A stretch of DNA of 64,000 nucleotides from Roseovarius dicentrarchi (GCF_003316635.1 NZ_QNQP01000007.1:1-64000), one strand, 5' to 3'. Shown: positions 52,997-63,129, counted from the stretch's first letter. The notes: generated by a model from the sequence alone, not told the origin. A program made the numbers and translations.

Positions 52997-53341
52997 TTAG
53001 AACAGTGCCGCGAATTGCCCCGCAAGGAACCGCGTCACCGGGTCGATCTGAAGCAGATAGCCGCCGATCTGCTCGGCCATAGATCCGGACGTCAGCGCAT
53101 CCACGCGCGCCTGATATGCCAGATCGCCGATTTTCATCAGCACCAGCCCCTTGAAGCACAAGGGCGTTATGGCCAGAATTGCCAGACCGCGCAGTGGCAG
53201 CCGGGCCTTGCGACGCTTTGGCCGAAACACGATCAAACCATCGCGCCCCGCCTTGGCATCATATCCGCGCGCCATGGAAATATGGCGGCGCTGAACCTTT
53301 TTCACACGAGCGTCGAACCCGTTATCCGTTGTTGTTGACAT
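52997..53341 (-). CDS. Conserved small membrane protein of unknown function
   Basis: This 114-residue protein has a basic N-terminal half (KKVQRRHISMARGYDAKAGR, then FRPKRRKARLPLR) followed by one membrane helix (GLAILAITPLCFKGLVLMKIG, its hydrophobic core about residues 53-70). The short C-terminal part is acidic and aromatic (TRFLAGQFAALF). The positive-inside pattern puts the N-terminus in the cytoplasm. I do not recognise the family. The ATG at 53341 begins the conserved-looking segment. It is 107 bp downstream of prmA on the same strand. Confidence 0.75.
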   Translation of the reverse strand: MSTTTDNGFDARVKKVQRRHISMARGYDAKAGRDGLIVFRPKRRKARLPLRGLAILAITPLCFKGLVLMKIGDLAYQARVDALTSGSMAEQIGGYLLQIDPVTRFLAGQFAALF

Positions 53342-53448
53342 GACAGCATCCAGTTTTCCGGCCCCCGCCAGATTACCGGTAAAACTTAAGTTTGAATTAT
53401 GTCGACTTTTAGGCAACCGGCCCAATTTGGCCGTTTTTGCGTGAATTT

Positions 53449-54321
53449 TCAGACATTTCTTTGCAATGTCAGAGTGGTCCAGTCACCAATCTCCTGGCGC
53501 TGGGTCACATTGTTTCCACACGCGGTGTAAACGCCGACCACCTCATCGGCTTGCTCGTTCAGGATGCCCGACAGAATCACATGCCCGCCCGGCGCCAGCC
53601 GCTGGGTCAGGGCCGGCGCGAGGTCAATCAGCGGCCCCTTGAGGATATTGGCAAACACCAGATCAAAGGGCGCCGCCGCCTCTAAACCGGGGTGATCCAG
53701 TCCGGTCGCCTCGATGCAGGATACGCGTCCGTCCAGATCATTCGCCGCCACATTGACGCGGGCCACGTCCACCGCAACCGGGTCAATATCACTGGCCAGC
53801 ATGACACCGGGCCAGATGCGCGCGGCGGCCATCGCCAGAACGGCGGTGCCACAGCCGATATCCACCACCGACTTTGCCACGATGCCCGCATTCGCCAGCG
53901 CATCCAGCGCCCGCAGGCAGCCTTGGGTCGTGCCATGATGCCCGGTGCCGAACGCCATCGCCGCCTCGATCAGGAGCGGCACGGCATCATCCGGCACCTT
54001 GTCCGCGTCATGGCTGCCATAGACGAAAAACCGGCCCGCGATGACCGGCGTCAGCTCGCGTTTGACATGGGCAACCCAGTCGGTATCGGGCACCTCGGAC
54101 ACGGTAAAGGGCCGCGCGCCATGGATTTCTGCCAGCAAGGCAAGCCCGGCAATATCGGGGCGGTCCTCGAAATAGGCGCCCACCTCCCATGTGCCGCTGC
54201 CGTCCTCGATCTCGAACGTGCCGATGCCCATCGGCTCGGGCTGGATATCATCCAGCGCGTCGGCCAGGCTTTCGGCGGCGGACTGGCCGATGAGGGTGGT
54301 CAGGGCGGTATAGGTGATCAT
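53449..54321 (-). CDS. prmA: Ribosomal protein L11 methyltransferase
   Basis: This 290-residue SAM-dependent enzyme trimethylates ribosomal protein L11. The SAM-binding segment is VVDIGCGTAVLAMAAARIWP, with the acidic DIDPVAVDVARVN. FGTGHHGTTQGCLRAL is the PrmA signature upstream of it and FANILKGPLIDLAP the NxL-type catalytic motif. The N-terminal substrate-recognition domain is present. Length and start agree with the family. It follows the MFS gene by 23 bp on the same strand. Confidence 0.95.
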   Translation of the reverse strand: MITYTALTTLIGQSAAESLADALDDIQPEPMGIGTFEIEDGSGTWEVGAYFEDRPDIAGLALLAEIHGARPFTVSEVPDTDWVAHVKRELTPVIAGRFFVYGSHDADKVPDDAVPLLIEAAMAFGTGHHGTTQGCLRALDALANAGIVAKSVVDIGCGTAVLAMAAARIWPGVMLASDIDPVAVDVARVNVAANDLDGRVSCIEATGLDHPGLEAAAPFDLVFANILKGPLIDLAPALTQRLAPGGHVILSGILNEQADEVVGVYTACGNNVTQRQEIGDWTTLTLQRNV

Positions 54322-54344
54322 TATGCGGCCTTTTGAATTGCGCG

Positions 54345-55577
54345 TTACCGCGCCAGAACCGGGGCGCGGCGCGTCAGGATAGTCTCATACCCCGGTTCGG
54401 GATGGCGCGGGATCAGCAGTGCCAATAGCAGCGAAACACCCGCCATGCCAGCGGCCAGCAGGAACACCGCGCCGGGCGATACCAGCCACAGATAGCCAAG
54501 GCTGGCCGGCAAAAACACCGCCGCAATATGGTTAATCGTAAAGGCAACGGCAGCTGTCGGCGCGATATCACCGGGATCGGCAATTTTCTGAAAATACGTC
54601 TTCAATGCCAGCGCCAGCGCGAACAATATATGGTCCACCACATAGAGCGTCGCGGCCAGCAACACGCCCCAGCCGAACATGTAAACGCCGCCATATGCCA
54701 GAAAAACGGCCATCAGGCCGATATATTCAAATATCAGCGTCCGCCGCTCACCAAAGCGCGACACAGCGGCCCCCATGAACGGGGCAAAGATCATATTGGC
54801 CACAAGGTTTATCAAAAACAACGCCGTGATCTCATTCACGCTGAAACCGAATTTTTCCACCATCATGAACCCGGCAAACACCACGAATATCTGCCGCCGC
54901 GCCCCGGCCATGAATTGCAGCGCATAATACAGCCAGTAGCGGCGGCGCAGGACCATCGTTTTCAGCTGCGGGTGGGGCGCCTCGAACTGCGGATAGGCGA
55001 TCAGCGCGAACAGCGCGATTGCCGCCGTCAGCCCGCCTGATGCCATGTAAACCATGGTATAGGTCAGGCCCAGCGGCTCCCACAGCAGCACGATCAGGCC
55101 ATAGCACACCAGCGTCGCGCCCGATCCCGCCGCCATCAACCAGCCCAGCGTTTGCGGCGCGCGCGCCCGGTCGATCCATTGCAGTTGAAGCGATTGATTC
55201 ACCGTCTCGTAATAGTGAAACCCGATGGAACTGAGCATCGTGATGGTTAAAATGCCGCCCATACTGGGAAAATGCGCGGTAAAGGCCGTCGCCACACCCA
55301 GCAGCATCAGCGACACCAGCGCCAGCACCTGTTCGCGCACGAAAATAATGATCGCGATAACGCCTATGGCGAAAAAGCCGGGAATTTCGCGCACCGTGTG
55401 CAGCCAGCCAATGTCATGCCCATCAAACTGCGCAACTTCGATCACGAAGTTGTTCAGCAGCGCAGACCATGTCGCAAAGGCGATCGGCATCGCCGCCGCC
55501 ATGAGAAACAACAGCGTCCGCGGACGGCGCCAAAGCGGCATCTGGCGGGCCTCGACTATGGGGACAGTGCGCGTCAT
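54345..55577 (-). CDS. MFS transporter of unknown substrate
   Basis: This 410-residue membrane protein has about 12 hydrophobic helices (the first LLFLMAAAMPIAFATWSALL). A central cytoplasmic loop between helices 6 and 7 carries AYPQFEAPHPQLKTMVLRRR, and a final PGAVFLLAAGMAGVSLLLAL ends the protein. The MFS fold is clear. Motif A (GxLaDrxGrr) is not obvious, though GAAVSRFGERRTL is present after helix 8. The substrate cannot be inferred. It is 23 bp upstream of prmA and probably co-transcribed with it. Confidence 0.85.
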   Translation of the reverse strand: MTRTVPIVEARQMPLWRRPRTLLFLMAAAMPIAFATWSALLNNFVIEVAQFDGHDIGWLHTVREIPGFFAIGVIAIIIFVREQVLALVSLMLLGVATAFTAHFPSMGGILTITMLSSIGFHYYETVNQSLQLQWIDRARAPQTLGWLMAAGSGATLVCYGLIVLLWEPLGLTYTMVYMASGGLTAAIALFALIAYPQFEAPHPQLKTMVLRRRYWLYYALQFMAGARRQIFVVFAGFMMVEKFGFSVNEITALFLINLVANMIFAPFMGAAVSRFGERRTLIFEYIGLMAVFLAYGGVYMFGWGVLLAATLYVVDHILFALALALKTYFQKIADPGDIAPTAAVAFTINHIAAVFLPASLGYLWLVSPGAVFLLAAGMAGVSLLLALLIPRHPEPGYETILTRRAPVLAR

Positions 55578-55729
55578 GGGCCAGCTTTACGCCAAGCCAT
55601 GCCGTTTGGCGAGTGGGTTTGGCGGGGTGTTGCGGCGCCTGATTGGCTGCAAGTTTATCAGCGGGCGTCAACCAGTTCGCAATCTTTTGGTGGCAACGTT
55701 TCAGCCAGCGACCCATTGCCGGAGGCTGA

Positions 55730-56425
55730 ATGCCCGTCCTGATCTATATCCTTGCCGTATTTCTGCTGGCCACGGCCGCGCAGGCAGAGGCGATCCGCGG
55801 CAGCCTGTTTACCGCCACCCCGGTGGAGACGCGGGCGACGCTGGCCGGATTGTTCATTGGCCGCGCCGAAGGGGGCCTGTTTGCAGACCGCCCCGCCCAC
55901 AGACCCGCATTTGACGATGCGTCGGCGACAGGGTTGCGCGGCTCTGACGTGCAAAGGATCCGCGCGTTGATACAGCAGGCCGAATCGCCGCGCGACGGAT
56001 ATGACGCTGTGCAGCACGGCGCGCGGATCAAACCCGCAAAGCGGCCAACCGACATGACGCTGGCCGAGGTGTTTGCATGGATCGATGGCACCCCCGGCCA
56101 GCCGCACGCGATTGGCCGCTACCAGTTCATACCGCAGACCCTGCGCAGGTTGGTCGCCAAGACCGGGGCAGACCTGTCGCAACGTTTCAGCCCGGCAATG
56201 CAAGACCGGCTCGGAGATGTGCTGCTGGTCGAGGCTGGATTGAACCGCTTTCGCGCAGGGGCACTGGACCGCACGGCATTCATGAACAATCTGGCCAAGA
56301 TTTGGGCGGGCCTGCCCAACTCCACCGGCGTTTCCCACTACGACGGCTACGCCGGGAACAAGGCCGTGATCAGCTGGGCGCAGTTCGAAGCGGTCATCGC
56401 GGCCTTGCCGCAGGGTTTGGGATAG
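55730..56425 (+). CDS. Secreted lambda-endolysin-like muramidase
   Basis: This 231-residue protein has a signal peptide (residues 1-20, ending QAEA). The domain at about 75-225 resembles the phage lambda R transglycosylase (GH104 type): ALIQQAESPRDGYDAV with the likely catalytic Glu, then AIGRYQFIPQTLRRLV and a final MNNLAKIWAGLPNSTGVSHY. The N-terminal part (20-75) is unrelated. It probably cleaves glycan strands in the periplasm. It is not next to phage genes, so it looks like a domesticated envelope enzyme. ATG 55730 gives the signal peptide. It is convergent with priA. Confidence 0.75.
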   Translation: MPVLIYILAVFLLATAAQAEAIRGSLFTATPVETRATLAGLFIGRAEGGLFADRPAHRPAFDDASATGLRGSDVQRIRALIQQAESPRDGYDAVQHGARIKPAKRPTDMTLAEVFAWIDGTPGQPHAIGRYQFIPQTLRRLVAKTGADLSQRFSPAMQDRLGDVLLVEAGLNRFRAGALDRTAFMNNLAKIWAGLPNSTGVSHYDGYAGNKAVISWAQFEAVIAALPQGLG

Positions 56426-56465
56426 TGACGCCCGAACACGCGCGGCGCTATGATGCCGCCCGTCT

Positions 56466-58664
56466 TCAGTAGAAGCTTTGCGGGTCGATATCCACGCTCA
56501 GGCGCAGATTGGCCGATGTGCGCACGCCTGCAATCCACTGCGCCAGCGCCGGTTGCAGCGCCGCGCCCTTGGGCGCCTTGACCAGCAGGCGCACGCGGTG
56601 GCGGCCCCGGACGCGGGCAATGGGCGCAGGCGCCGGGCCGAAAACCTGTGCGCCGATTGCGCGCAGCGGGGCATCACCGCGTGCCAGCACGGTCCCCAGA
56701 TCAAAGGTTTGCTGCAAATCCGTCCCGCTCAGGATGATACCCGCCATGCGCCCGAACGGCGGCACCCCCGCCTGCCTGCGCTCATCCGCCTCGGCGCGCC
56801 AGAACCCTTCTTCGTCGCCCGACAGAATCGCGCGAATAACGGGGTGTTCGGGCTGAAAGGTTTGCAGCATCGCCGTACCCGGCTTGTCCGCGCGCCCGGC
56901 CCGGCCCGCAACCTGCCGCATCAGCTGAAAGGTCCGCTCGGCCGCGCGCAGGTCCGAGCCTTGCAAACCAAGATCCGCGTCAATGACCCCCACCAGCGTC
57001 AGCAGAGGGAAGTTATGCCCTTTCGCCACCAGTTGGGTGCCGATAATGATGTCCGCCTCACCCTGCGCAATCGCGCGGATCTGCTCCTTCAGCGCGCGCG
57101 AGCTGGCGAACATGTCGGAGCTGAGCGTTGCCACCCGCGCATCCGGGAACAGCGCCGTCGCTTCCTCCCCCAGTCGCTCGACGCCGGGGCCGACCGGGGC
57201 CAGCTTGCCCTCCACCTCGCAGGCGGGGCATTTTTCGGGAATTGGCTTTGTCTCGCCGCATTGATGGCACATCAGACGTTTTTGAAAACGGTGCTCCACC
57301 ATCCGCGCATCGCAGTGATCGCAGCCGATCTGATGGCCGCAGGCCCGGCAGATCGTCACCGGGGCATAGCCGCGGCGATTGATGAACAATAGCGATTGCT
57401 CGCCCTTTTCAATGCGCCGCTGCACGGCAGATTGCAGCGTGGGCGATATCCAGCGGTTGCCGGGCAGATCCTCGCTGCGCATATCAACGGCGCGGACCTC
57501 GGGCATGACGGCAACGCCAAACCGCGCCTTCAGATCCAGCCGGGTATATTTGCCCGCCTCTGCATTGACCCACGTCTCAAGGCTGGGCGTGGCCGAGGCC
57601 AGCACCACCTGCGCGCCGCAGATCGAGGCGCGCAAAACCGCCATATCGCGCGCATTATAGAGCACGCCATCCTCCTGCTTGTAGGAGGTGTCATGCTCCT
57701 CATCCACCACGATCAGCCCCAGATCGCGGAACGGCAGGAACAGGGCGGACCGCGCACCAACGACGAGCTGCGCACCGCCCTCGCCCACCATGCGCCAGCA
57801 GCGACGCCGCTCGGTCATGGTGACGCCCGAATGCCATTCGGCGGGTTTGGCGCCGAAACGGGCCTGCACGCGGGTCAGAAATTCGGCGGTCAGCGCGATT
57901 TCAGGCAGCAGCACCAGCGCCTGTCGGCCCATGCGCAGGGTGCTGGCGACGGTCTCCAGATACACTTCGGTCTTGCCCGATCCGGTGACGCCGCGCAGCA
58001 GGGTGGTGCCATACGTCCCGGTTCGAATGGCCGCATCCAGCGTGGCGGCGCAACTTGCCTGATCTTCGGTCAGGGCCTTGGACGCGATCGCCGGATCAAG
58101 CCTGCGGTAGGGCGTATCGCGGGGGGTATCAACCTCGTCCACCGCGCCTTGTTTCACCAGCCCCTTGATCACCGAAGAGGTCACGCCCGCCTCCTCGGAC
58201 AGTTCTTTGAGGGTAAACGCCTGATCACCCTGCCCCTCCAGCACATCCAGCACGCGCTGGCGCGCATCGGTCACGCGCGTCGGCGCGGAATAGCCCAGCC
58301 TGTACACCTTGCGCATCGACGGCGGATCACCCAGCCCCGGCGCGCGGGTGGCAAGGCGCAGCATCGCATTCATCGGCGTCAGGGTGTAATCGGCGGCGCG
58401 CTGAAGAAACTCGTGCATTTCATCTGCCATTGGCGCCACGTCCAGCACGCGAATGATGCTGCGCACCTTGGCCAGATCATAGCCCCCCTCGCCCGGCCCC
58501 CAGACGACGCCAAGCACCTTGCGCGGGCCCAGCGGCACTTCGACAAAGGCGCCGCGATGGCAGCCGCCCTCGGGCGCGCGATAGTCCAGCACGCGGTCCA
58601 GCGGCTGCGCGGTCAGTACGCCGACCAGCGCACCAGCGTCATGAAATTCGGGGGCAGCGGTCAT
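56466..58664 (-). CDS. priA: Primosomal replication restart helicase PriA
   Basis: This 732-residue DNA helicase restarts stalled forks. After the N-terminal DNA-binding part come Walker [13 protein letters not shown] (225-236), the DEEH box in [16 protein letters not shown] and the LASATPSLE motif. Zinc-binding Cys clusters follow ([14 protein letters not shown] and EKCPAC). QMAGRAGR-like [12 protein letters not shown] marks motif VI. It is intact and of normal size. ATG 58664 is used. It is divergent from the aldolase gene. Confidence 0.96.
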   Translation of the reverse strand: MTAAPEFHDAGALVGVLTAQPLDRVLDYRAPEGGCHRGAFVEVPLGPRKVLGVVWGPGEGGYDLAKVRSIIRVLDVAPMADEMHEFLQRAADYTLTPMNAMLRLATRAPGLGDPPSMRKVYRLGYSAPTRVTDARQRVLDVLEGQGDQAFTLKELSEEAGVTSSVIKGLVKQGAVDEVDTPRDTPYRRLDPAIASKALTEDQASCAATLDAAIRTGTYGTTLLRGVTGSGKTEVYLETVASTLRMGRQALVLLPEIALTAEFLTRVQARFGAKPAEWHSGVTMTERRRCWRMVGEGGAQLVVGARSALFLPFRDLGLIVVDEEHDTSYKQEDGVLYNARDMAVLRASICGAQVVLASATPSLETWVNAEAGKYTRLDLKARFGVAVMPEVRAVDMRSEDLPGNRWISPTLQSAVQRRIEKGEQSLLFINRRGYAPVTICRACGHQIGCDHCDARMVEHRFQKRLMCHQCGETKPIPEKCPACEVEGKLAPVGPGVERLGEEATALFPDARVATLSSDMFASSRALKEQIRAIAQGEADIIIGTQLVAKGHNFPLLTLVGVIDADLGLQGSDLRAAERTFQLMRQVAGRAGRADKPGTAMLQTFQPEHPVIRAILSGDEEGFWRAEADERRQAGVPPFGRMAGIILSGTDLQQTFDLGTVLARGDAPLRAIGAQVFGPAPAPIARVRGRHRVRLLVKAPKGAALQPALAQWIAGVRTSANLRLSVDIDPQSFY

Positions 58665-58755
58665 GCGCGCGCCAACCTTTCAGGGTTTCACGGGGATCGC
58701 CCATGGGATAAACGATGGGCAGGCAAACTCCAATCCATCAGATAGGGCCACCGTC

Positions 58756-59409
58756 ATGAAATTTTTCGTCGATACCGCAGAAGTTGATCAAATCAAGGAG
58801 CTGAACGATCTGGGCATGGTTGACGGGGTCACGACCAATCCGTCGCTGATCCTGAAATCCGGCCGTGACATTCTGGAGGTCACCCGCGAAATCGCGGATA
58901 TGGTCGATGGCCCGGTCAGCGCCGAAGTCGTCGCGCTTGAGGCCGATGCCATGATCGAAGAGGGCCGCAAGCTGGCGCAGATCGCAGGCAATATCGCGGT
59001 CAAGGTGCCGCTGACATGGGCGGGCCTCAAGGCGTGCAAAGTGCTGTCGGATGAGGGCAACATGGTCAACGTCACGCTATGCTTTTCCGCAAATCAGGCG
59101 CTGCTGGCGGCCAAGGCGGGCGCGACATTCATCAGCCCCTTCGTCGGGCGTCTGGACGATATCAACCTCGACGGGATGGAGCTGATTTCCGACATCCGCC
59201 AGATTTATGACAATTACGGCTATGAGACGCAGATCCTTGCCGCGTCGATCCGCACGGTAAACCACGCCTGTCAGGCCGCGCTGATCGGCGCCGACGTGAT
59301 GACCGCGCCCCCCGGCGTGATCAAGAAGATGGCCGACCACCCGCTGACCGATGCCGGGCTGGAGCAGTTCATGAAGGATTGGGCCAAAACCGGCCAGAAA
59401 ATCGTCTGA
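58756..59409 (+). CDS. fsa: Fructose-6-phosphate aldolase/transaldolase-like enzyme
   Basis: This 217-residue enzyme of the small transaldolase group forms a Schiff base at Lys83 ([12 protein letters not shown]). [20 protein letters not shown] at the start, [14 protein letters not shown] and [12 protein letters not shown] are diagnostic. Rhodobacterial members are usually called transaldolase or fructose-6-phosphate aldolase; which reaction predominates cannot be told from sequence. The start at 58756 is fixed by MKFFVDT. It is divergent from priA and followed by a hairpin. Confidence 0.92.
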   Translation: MKFFVDTAEVDQIKELNDLGMVDGVTTNPSLILKSGRDILEVTREIADMVDGPVSAEVVALEADAMIEEGRKLAQIAGNIAVKVPLTWAGLKACKVLSDEGNMVNVTLCFSANQALLAAKAGATFISPFVGRLDDINLDGMELISDIRQIYDNYGYETQILAASIRTVNHACQAALIGADVMTAPPGVIKKMADHPLTDAGLEQFMKDWAKTGQKIV

Positions 59410-59436
59410 CATCTGCCAGCGAACATGATCCCCGCA

Positions 59437-59458
59437 CCCGGTGGCTTGCGTCACCGGG
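59437..59458. terminator. Hairpin between aldolase and GNAT genes
   Basis: CCCGGTG and CACCGGG form a perfect 7-bp stem with an 8-base loop, between convergent genes. No T-run follows; terminator function is probable only. Confidence 0.45.
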
Positions 59459-59481
59459 CGATCGGGTGGCCCCACGCGCGC

Positions 59482-60042
59482 TCATGCCATCGGATGGTGA
59501 ACGCGCCTGAAATAAGACGCGGCATCCTGCGCCAATTCGCGCGCAAACGACATCGGAGAGGCCCAGGGCGGATCAAACCGTGCCTCGATCTGGCCGCTGT
59601 TTCGGCTGATCTGGGGGTGATGTCTGGCCACGATACGTTGCATCTTGTCGTTTTCGTGGAAAAACAACCCTTGCAGCGATTTTACACCCCGGTTCTGCGA
59701 TGCTGTCACAAGACGGGCAAACAGCATGGTGCCGATGCCCCTGTTTTGCCACTCTGCCTCGACCGACAGGGCAAATTCGGCATCATTCGGCCATGATTTG
59801 AACAGTCCCATCAATTCGCCGATGGCGCGGATATGGCCGTCGAAAAACACGCCAAATACCAGCTTGTCAGCCGCAATCGCGCCCTCGGCGTAATTTGCCA
59901 CAAAATCATCGCTGACCAGCGCGCCAAAGCGCGAATAGCGCGTCATGGTGTCAAGGCGCAAAAGATGCTGTTTCAGTTCAGGCACATCGCCCTTCCACAG
60001 CTTGCGGATCTCGGGCGCTGGTTCAGCAGTACGATCACTCAT
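59482..60042 (-). CDS. GNAT-family N-acetyltransferase
   Basis: This 186-residue acetyltransferase has the acetyl-CoA loop region in FALSVEAEWQNRGIGTMLFA (Q/R-x-x-G-x-G/A as QNRGIG), followed by ARLVTASQNRGVKSLQGLFF. The substrate is not evident; the same fold acetylates proteins, amines or antibiotics. Start 60042 (MSDRTAEPAPE) is used; the longer upstream frame is non-conserved. It is divergent from the DUF484 gene. Confidence 0.85.
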   Translation of the reverse strand: MSDRTAEPAPEIRKLWKGDVPELKQHLLRLDTMTRYSRFGALVSDDFVANYAEGAIAADKLVFGVFFDGHIRAIGELMGLFKSWPNDAEFALSVEAEWQNRGIGTMLFARLVTASQNRGVKSLQGLFFHENDKMQRIVARHHPQISRNSGQIEARFDPPWASPMSFARELAQDAASYFRRVHHPMA

Positions 60043-60313
60043 CGAATTAGGCTCCTTAGCTGTACCGAAATCAATCGGTCCCAAGTTACCTCCCAACCAG
60101 CTAGATATGCCGCAACGCAGCGAATGCCATGGGCGCGCCGGGCAAATTCGCGCTGACCTTGCGGCAGGCGCGCGCCATGCCACAAATCGGGCGGGCTTCG
60201 GCGGCGGGCCGGGCAATACGACAGATATGACATTCCAGTGTGCAGCCCGAAATCAGGTGAAGATTTCTCCGCAACCTCATGCTATGACGCTTAAAACAAA
60301 AAAGAGCATGAGC

Positions 60314-61018
60314 ATGAGCAGCAACCCGAAGATGGATGATCACCTGCGCGAGCAGATCATAAACCAACCCGATGTTATTCTGGAAGATCAGGACCTTATG
60401 CACGCCCTCATTGCCGCGAACGAGCGGGCGATGGGCGGCAATATCGTTGATCTGCGCGGCATCGCCATGGACCGGCTGGAGGCGCGGCTTGACCGGTTGG
60501 AGGATACGCATCGCAGTGTGATCGCGGCTGCCTACGACAATCTGGCAGGCACAAATCAGGTGCATCGTGCGATTTTGCGCATGCTGGACCCGACCGAGTT
60601 CGAGGCGTTCCTGCACAACCTTGCCGGTGAGGTGGCCGATATCCTGCGTGTCGATTCTGTGCGGCTTGTCCTTGAAACGGCGCAAACCGGCAGTGATCCG
60701 GCGGTGCAGAAGCTGGGCGATGTCCTGACCGTGGCGGAACCCGGATTTGTTGCGCGCTACATCGAAAACGAGCGCGGCGGCGACCGGCAGGTGACGCTGC
60801 GCCAGCTGGGTGCGGGCGCGTCCACGCTGCATGGCAGCGCGGCGGCGCATATCCATTCCGAGGCATGCATGCGGCTGGATTTTGGCGATGGGCGTCTGCC
60901 CGGCATGCTGGTTCTGGGCGCCGAAGATCCGCACCAGTTCACCCCGCAGCAAGGCACTGATTTGCTGACGTTCTTTGCCGGTGTGTTTGAACGCTCAATG
61001 CGCCGCTGGCTGTCATGA
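60314..61018 (+). CDS. DUF484-family protein
   Basis: This 234-residue protein of the DUF484 family has an N-terminal helical segment (QPDVILEDQDLMHALIAANE then GNIVDLRGIAMDRLEARLDR). A GAF-like C-terminal domain contains TLRQLGAGASTLHGSAAAHI and PGMLVLGAEDPHQF. The pairing DUF484-xerC is widely conserved in Proteobacteria and is also present here with a 4-bp overlap. The molecular role is unclear. ATG 60314 fits the usual MSxNPKxDD start; an earlier ATG at 60284 is possible. Confidence 0.88.
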   Translation: MSSNPKMDDHLREQIINQPDVILEDQDLMHALIAANERAMGGNIVDLRGIAMDRLEARLDRLEDTHRSVIAAAYDNLAGTNQVHRAILRMLDPTEFEAFLHNLAGEVADILRVDSVRLVLETAQTGSDPAVQKLGDVLTVAEPGFVARYIENERGGDRQVTLRQLGAGASTLHGSAAAHIHSEACMRLDFGDGRLPGMLVLGAEDPHQFTPQQGTDLLTFFAGVFERSMRRWLS

Positions 61019-61929
61019 TCTCGCCCGCCGCGCAGGCAGCGCTGGCGCTCTGGCTGGACCAGCAGCGCGCGCTGCATGGCGCGGCGACCAATACAATTAC
61101 GGCCTACTGCGCTGATGTCATTTGTTTTTTGACATTCATCACACAGCACAAGGGCGGACCGCAGGGCCTTGGTGCGCTGGCAGAGATTACAACATCGGAC
61201 ATGCGCGCATGGATGGCGCACACACGCAGCGACGATGTGGGCGCCCGCAGCATGGCGCGCAAATTGTCGGCGGTGAAATCCTTCTACCGCTGGCTGGCCG
61301 AACGCGAAGGGTTCGAGCCGACGGCCGTTCTGGCCACGCGCAGCCCCAAGTTTCAGCGCAAACTGCCCCGCCCGCTCAGCGTGGACGCGGCGCGCGATGT
61401 CGTTGATACGGCCGAGTTTCAATCGCTGAAGCCATGGATCGCAGCCCGCGACAGGGCCGTGATTACCGTGCTTTACGGCTGCGGCCTGCGCATATCCGAG
61501 GCGCTGTCACTGACCGGCGCCGATGCCCCCCTGCCCGCCAGTTTGCGCATCACCGGCAAAGGCGGCAAAGAGCGGCTGGTTCCGGTGCTACCTGCCGCGC
61601 GCGACACTGTGGAGCAATACACCCGCGCCTGCCCGCACCCCATTACGGATGACGGCCCGCTGTTTCTGGGGGCGCGTGGCGGAAAACTATCACCGCGTGC
61701 GGTGCAAAAAGTGATGGAGCAGGTACGCGGCCAGCTGGGCCTGCCCGCCACCGCCACGCCGCACGCGCTACGCCATAGCTTTGCCACGCATTTGCTGAAC
61801 GCCGGCGGCGATCTGCGCGCGATACAGGAGCTTTTGGGTCACGCATCGCTATCCACCACGCAGGCCTATACGGGCGTCGATACCGCCCGCCTGATGGACG
61901 TCTATGCGCGCGCCCACCCCAAAGCCTGA
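61015..61929 (+). CDS. xerC: Tyrosine recombinase XerC
   Basis: This 304-residue site-specific recombinase resolves chromosome dimers at dif with XerD. The catalytic set is complete: Arg159 (GCGLRISEA), Lys182 (TGKGGKER), His250-x-x-Arg253 (PHALRHSFATHLL), His276 (LLGHASLS) and the nucleophile Tyr285 (TTQAYTGVD). The N-terminal SAM-like domain is present. Rhodobacterial XerC proteins are often a little shorter. It overlaps the DUF484 stop by 4 bp, so both are expressed together. Confidence 0.95.
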   Translation: MISPAAQAALALWLDQQRALHGAATNTITAYCADVICFLTFITQHKGGPQGLGALAEITTSDMRAWMAHTRSDDVGARSMARKLSAVKSFYRWLAEREGFEPTAVLATRSPKFQRKLPRPLSVDAARDVVDTAEFQSLKPWIAARDRAVITVLYGCGLRISEALSLTGADAPLPASLRITGKGGKERLVPVLPAARDTVEQYTRACPHPITDDGPLFLGARGGKLSPRAVQKVMEQVRGQLGLPATATPHALRHSFATHLLNAGGDLRAIQELLGHASLSTTQAYTGVDTARLMDVYARAHPKA

Positions 61930-61964
61930 TTGCCCGCGACCGCTCAAGCGCCTATAGGAACGCC

Positions 61965-62663
61965 ATGACACGTGAATTCAAAGCTCTCTCCGTCCATCTC
62001 TTCACCGCAACCGGCGTGGTTTTTGCCATGCTCGCCATGCTGGCCGCCGCCGATGAAAAATGGGGCCTGATGTTCGTCTGGCTGGTTGTTGCCTTCGCCG
62101 TGGATGGCGCAGACGGCCCCTTGGCGCGCAAATATCAGGTTGAAAAATACGCCCCCCGTTTTGACGGTGTGCTGCTGGACATGATCATTGATTTCATCAC
62201 CTACGCGTTCATTCCCGCCTTTGCCCTGTTCAAATCGGGGCTCCTGCCGGGCTGGACGGGCTGGGCCGCGATCATCCTGATCACCTTCGCCAGCGCGATG
62301 TATTTTTGCGATAAGGGCATGAAAACGGCTGATAAATCGTTTCAGGGCTTTCCCGGCTGCTGGAACATGCTGGTTCTGGTCCTGTTCGCGACCGAGCCGC
62401 CGTTTTGGTTCACCCTGACATTGGTGGCCGTGCTGGCCGTGGCAATGTTCTTGCCGCTGAAATTCGTTCACCCGGTCCGCACCCAGCGCTGGCGCAAGAT
62501 TTCGCTGCCGATGATCTTTATCTGGACGTTCTTTGCCGGCTGGGCCGCCTGGGTCGATTTCCATCCGGAAAGCTGGGCACATTGGGGTCTGGTGATATCG
62601 TCGGTCTACCTCTTGGGTGCCGGAATCGTTCAACAGATCGTGCCGGAGCGACGTGCTGGCTAA
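61965..62663 (+). CDS. pcs: Phosphatidylcholine synthase (CDP-alcohol phosphatidyltransferase)
   Basis: This 232-residue integral membrane enzyme condenses CDP-diacylglycerol with choline to form phosphatidylcholine directly. The CDP-alcohol motif is DGADGPLARKYQVEKYAPRF followed by DGVLLDMIID (D-G-x2-A-R-x8-G-x3-D-x3-D spacing, Pcs variant). About seven hydrophobic helices follow. This is the typical alphaproteobacterial route for phosphatidylcholine and needs imported choline. ATG 61965 begins the conserved N-terminus. It is 35 bp after xerC. Confidence 0.93.
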   Translation: MTREFKALSVHLFTATGVVFAMLAMLAAADEKWGLMFVWLVVAFAVDGADGPLARKYQVEKYAPRFDGVLLDMIIDFITYAFIPAFALFKSGLLPGWTGWAAIILITFASAMYFCDKGMKTADKSFQGFPGCWNMLVLVLFATEPPFWFTLTLVAVLAVAMFLPLKFVHPVRTQRWRKISLPMIFIWTFFAGWAAWVDFHPESWAHWGLVISSVYLLGAGIVQQIVPERRAG

Positions 62664-62673
62664 GCCCGCGCCC

Positions 62674-63129
62674 TCAGATCAGCAGACCGCCCGCGCCTTC
62701 GTGTCGTAGGAGCCAGACTTTCGTCTCGACACCGCCCTTGCCGGAAAATCCGCCCAGACCGCTGGCCCCCAGAACGCGGTGACAAGGGATGATAATCGGA
62801 ATCGGGTTGCCGCCGCAGCCAGTGCCAATGGCCTGCGCAGGCACGCCCAGCGCCCTGGCCAGATCGCCATATTCGCGCGTCTCGCCATAGGGAATCGCCG
62901 CGATGGCATCGCAAACCCTGCGCTGAAAATCAGTGCCGGACACGCGCAGCGGCAAATCAAACCGCTGCAAGTCGCCAGCGAAATATAGCGTCAGCTGCCG
63001 CAGCGCACGGCGGAGCAGCGGTGTATCGTCCGGCGTCGGCGCCTCGCCCCAGTCCAGCGCAGTGATCGCGCCATCCTCCTCGCGGGCGCAAACCGGCCCC
63101 AGCGGCGTGGGCAGCGATGCCGCTGGCAT
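62674..63129 (-). CDS. ogt: Methylated-DNA--protein-cysteine methyltransferase
   Basis: This 151-residue suicide repair protein removes alkyl groups from O6-methylguanine. The acceptor Cys116 lies in IPIIIPCHRVLGASG and the DNA-binding part in GTDFQRRVCDAIAAIPYGET. In the usual VGxANGxNPI stretch the sequence is IGTGCGGNPI, with an extra Cys105. ATG 63129 overlaps the trpA stop by one base (TGATG), so it is coupled to trpA, an unusual pairing. Confidence 0.92.
   Translation of the reverse strand: MPAASLPTPLGPVCAREEDGAITALDWGEAPTPDDTPLLRRALRQLTLYFAGDLQRFDLPLRVSGTDFQRRVCDAIAAIPYGETREYGDLARALGVPAQAIGTGCGGNPIPIIIPCHRVLGASGLGGFSGKGGVETKVWLLRHEGAGGLLI

Noticed and set aside
53418-53438. CGGCC/GGCCG hairpin followed by five T, resembling an intrinsic terminator on the plus strand
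   Set aside because: The stem is only 5 bp, and no plus-strand gene ends here: the flanking genes prmA and the small membrane protein are both on the minus strand, where the T-run is on the wrong side.
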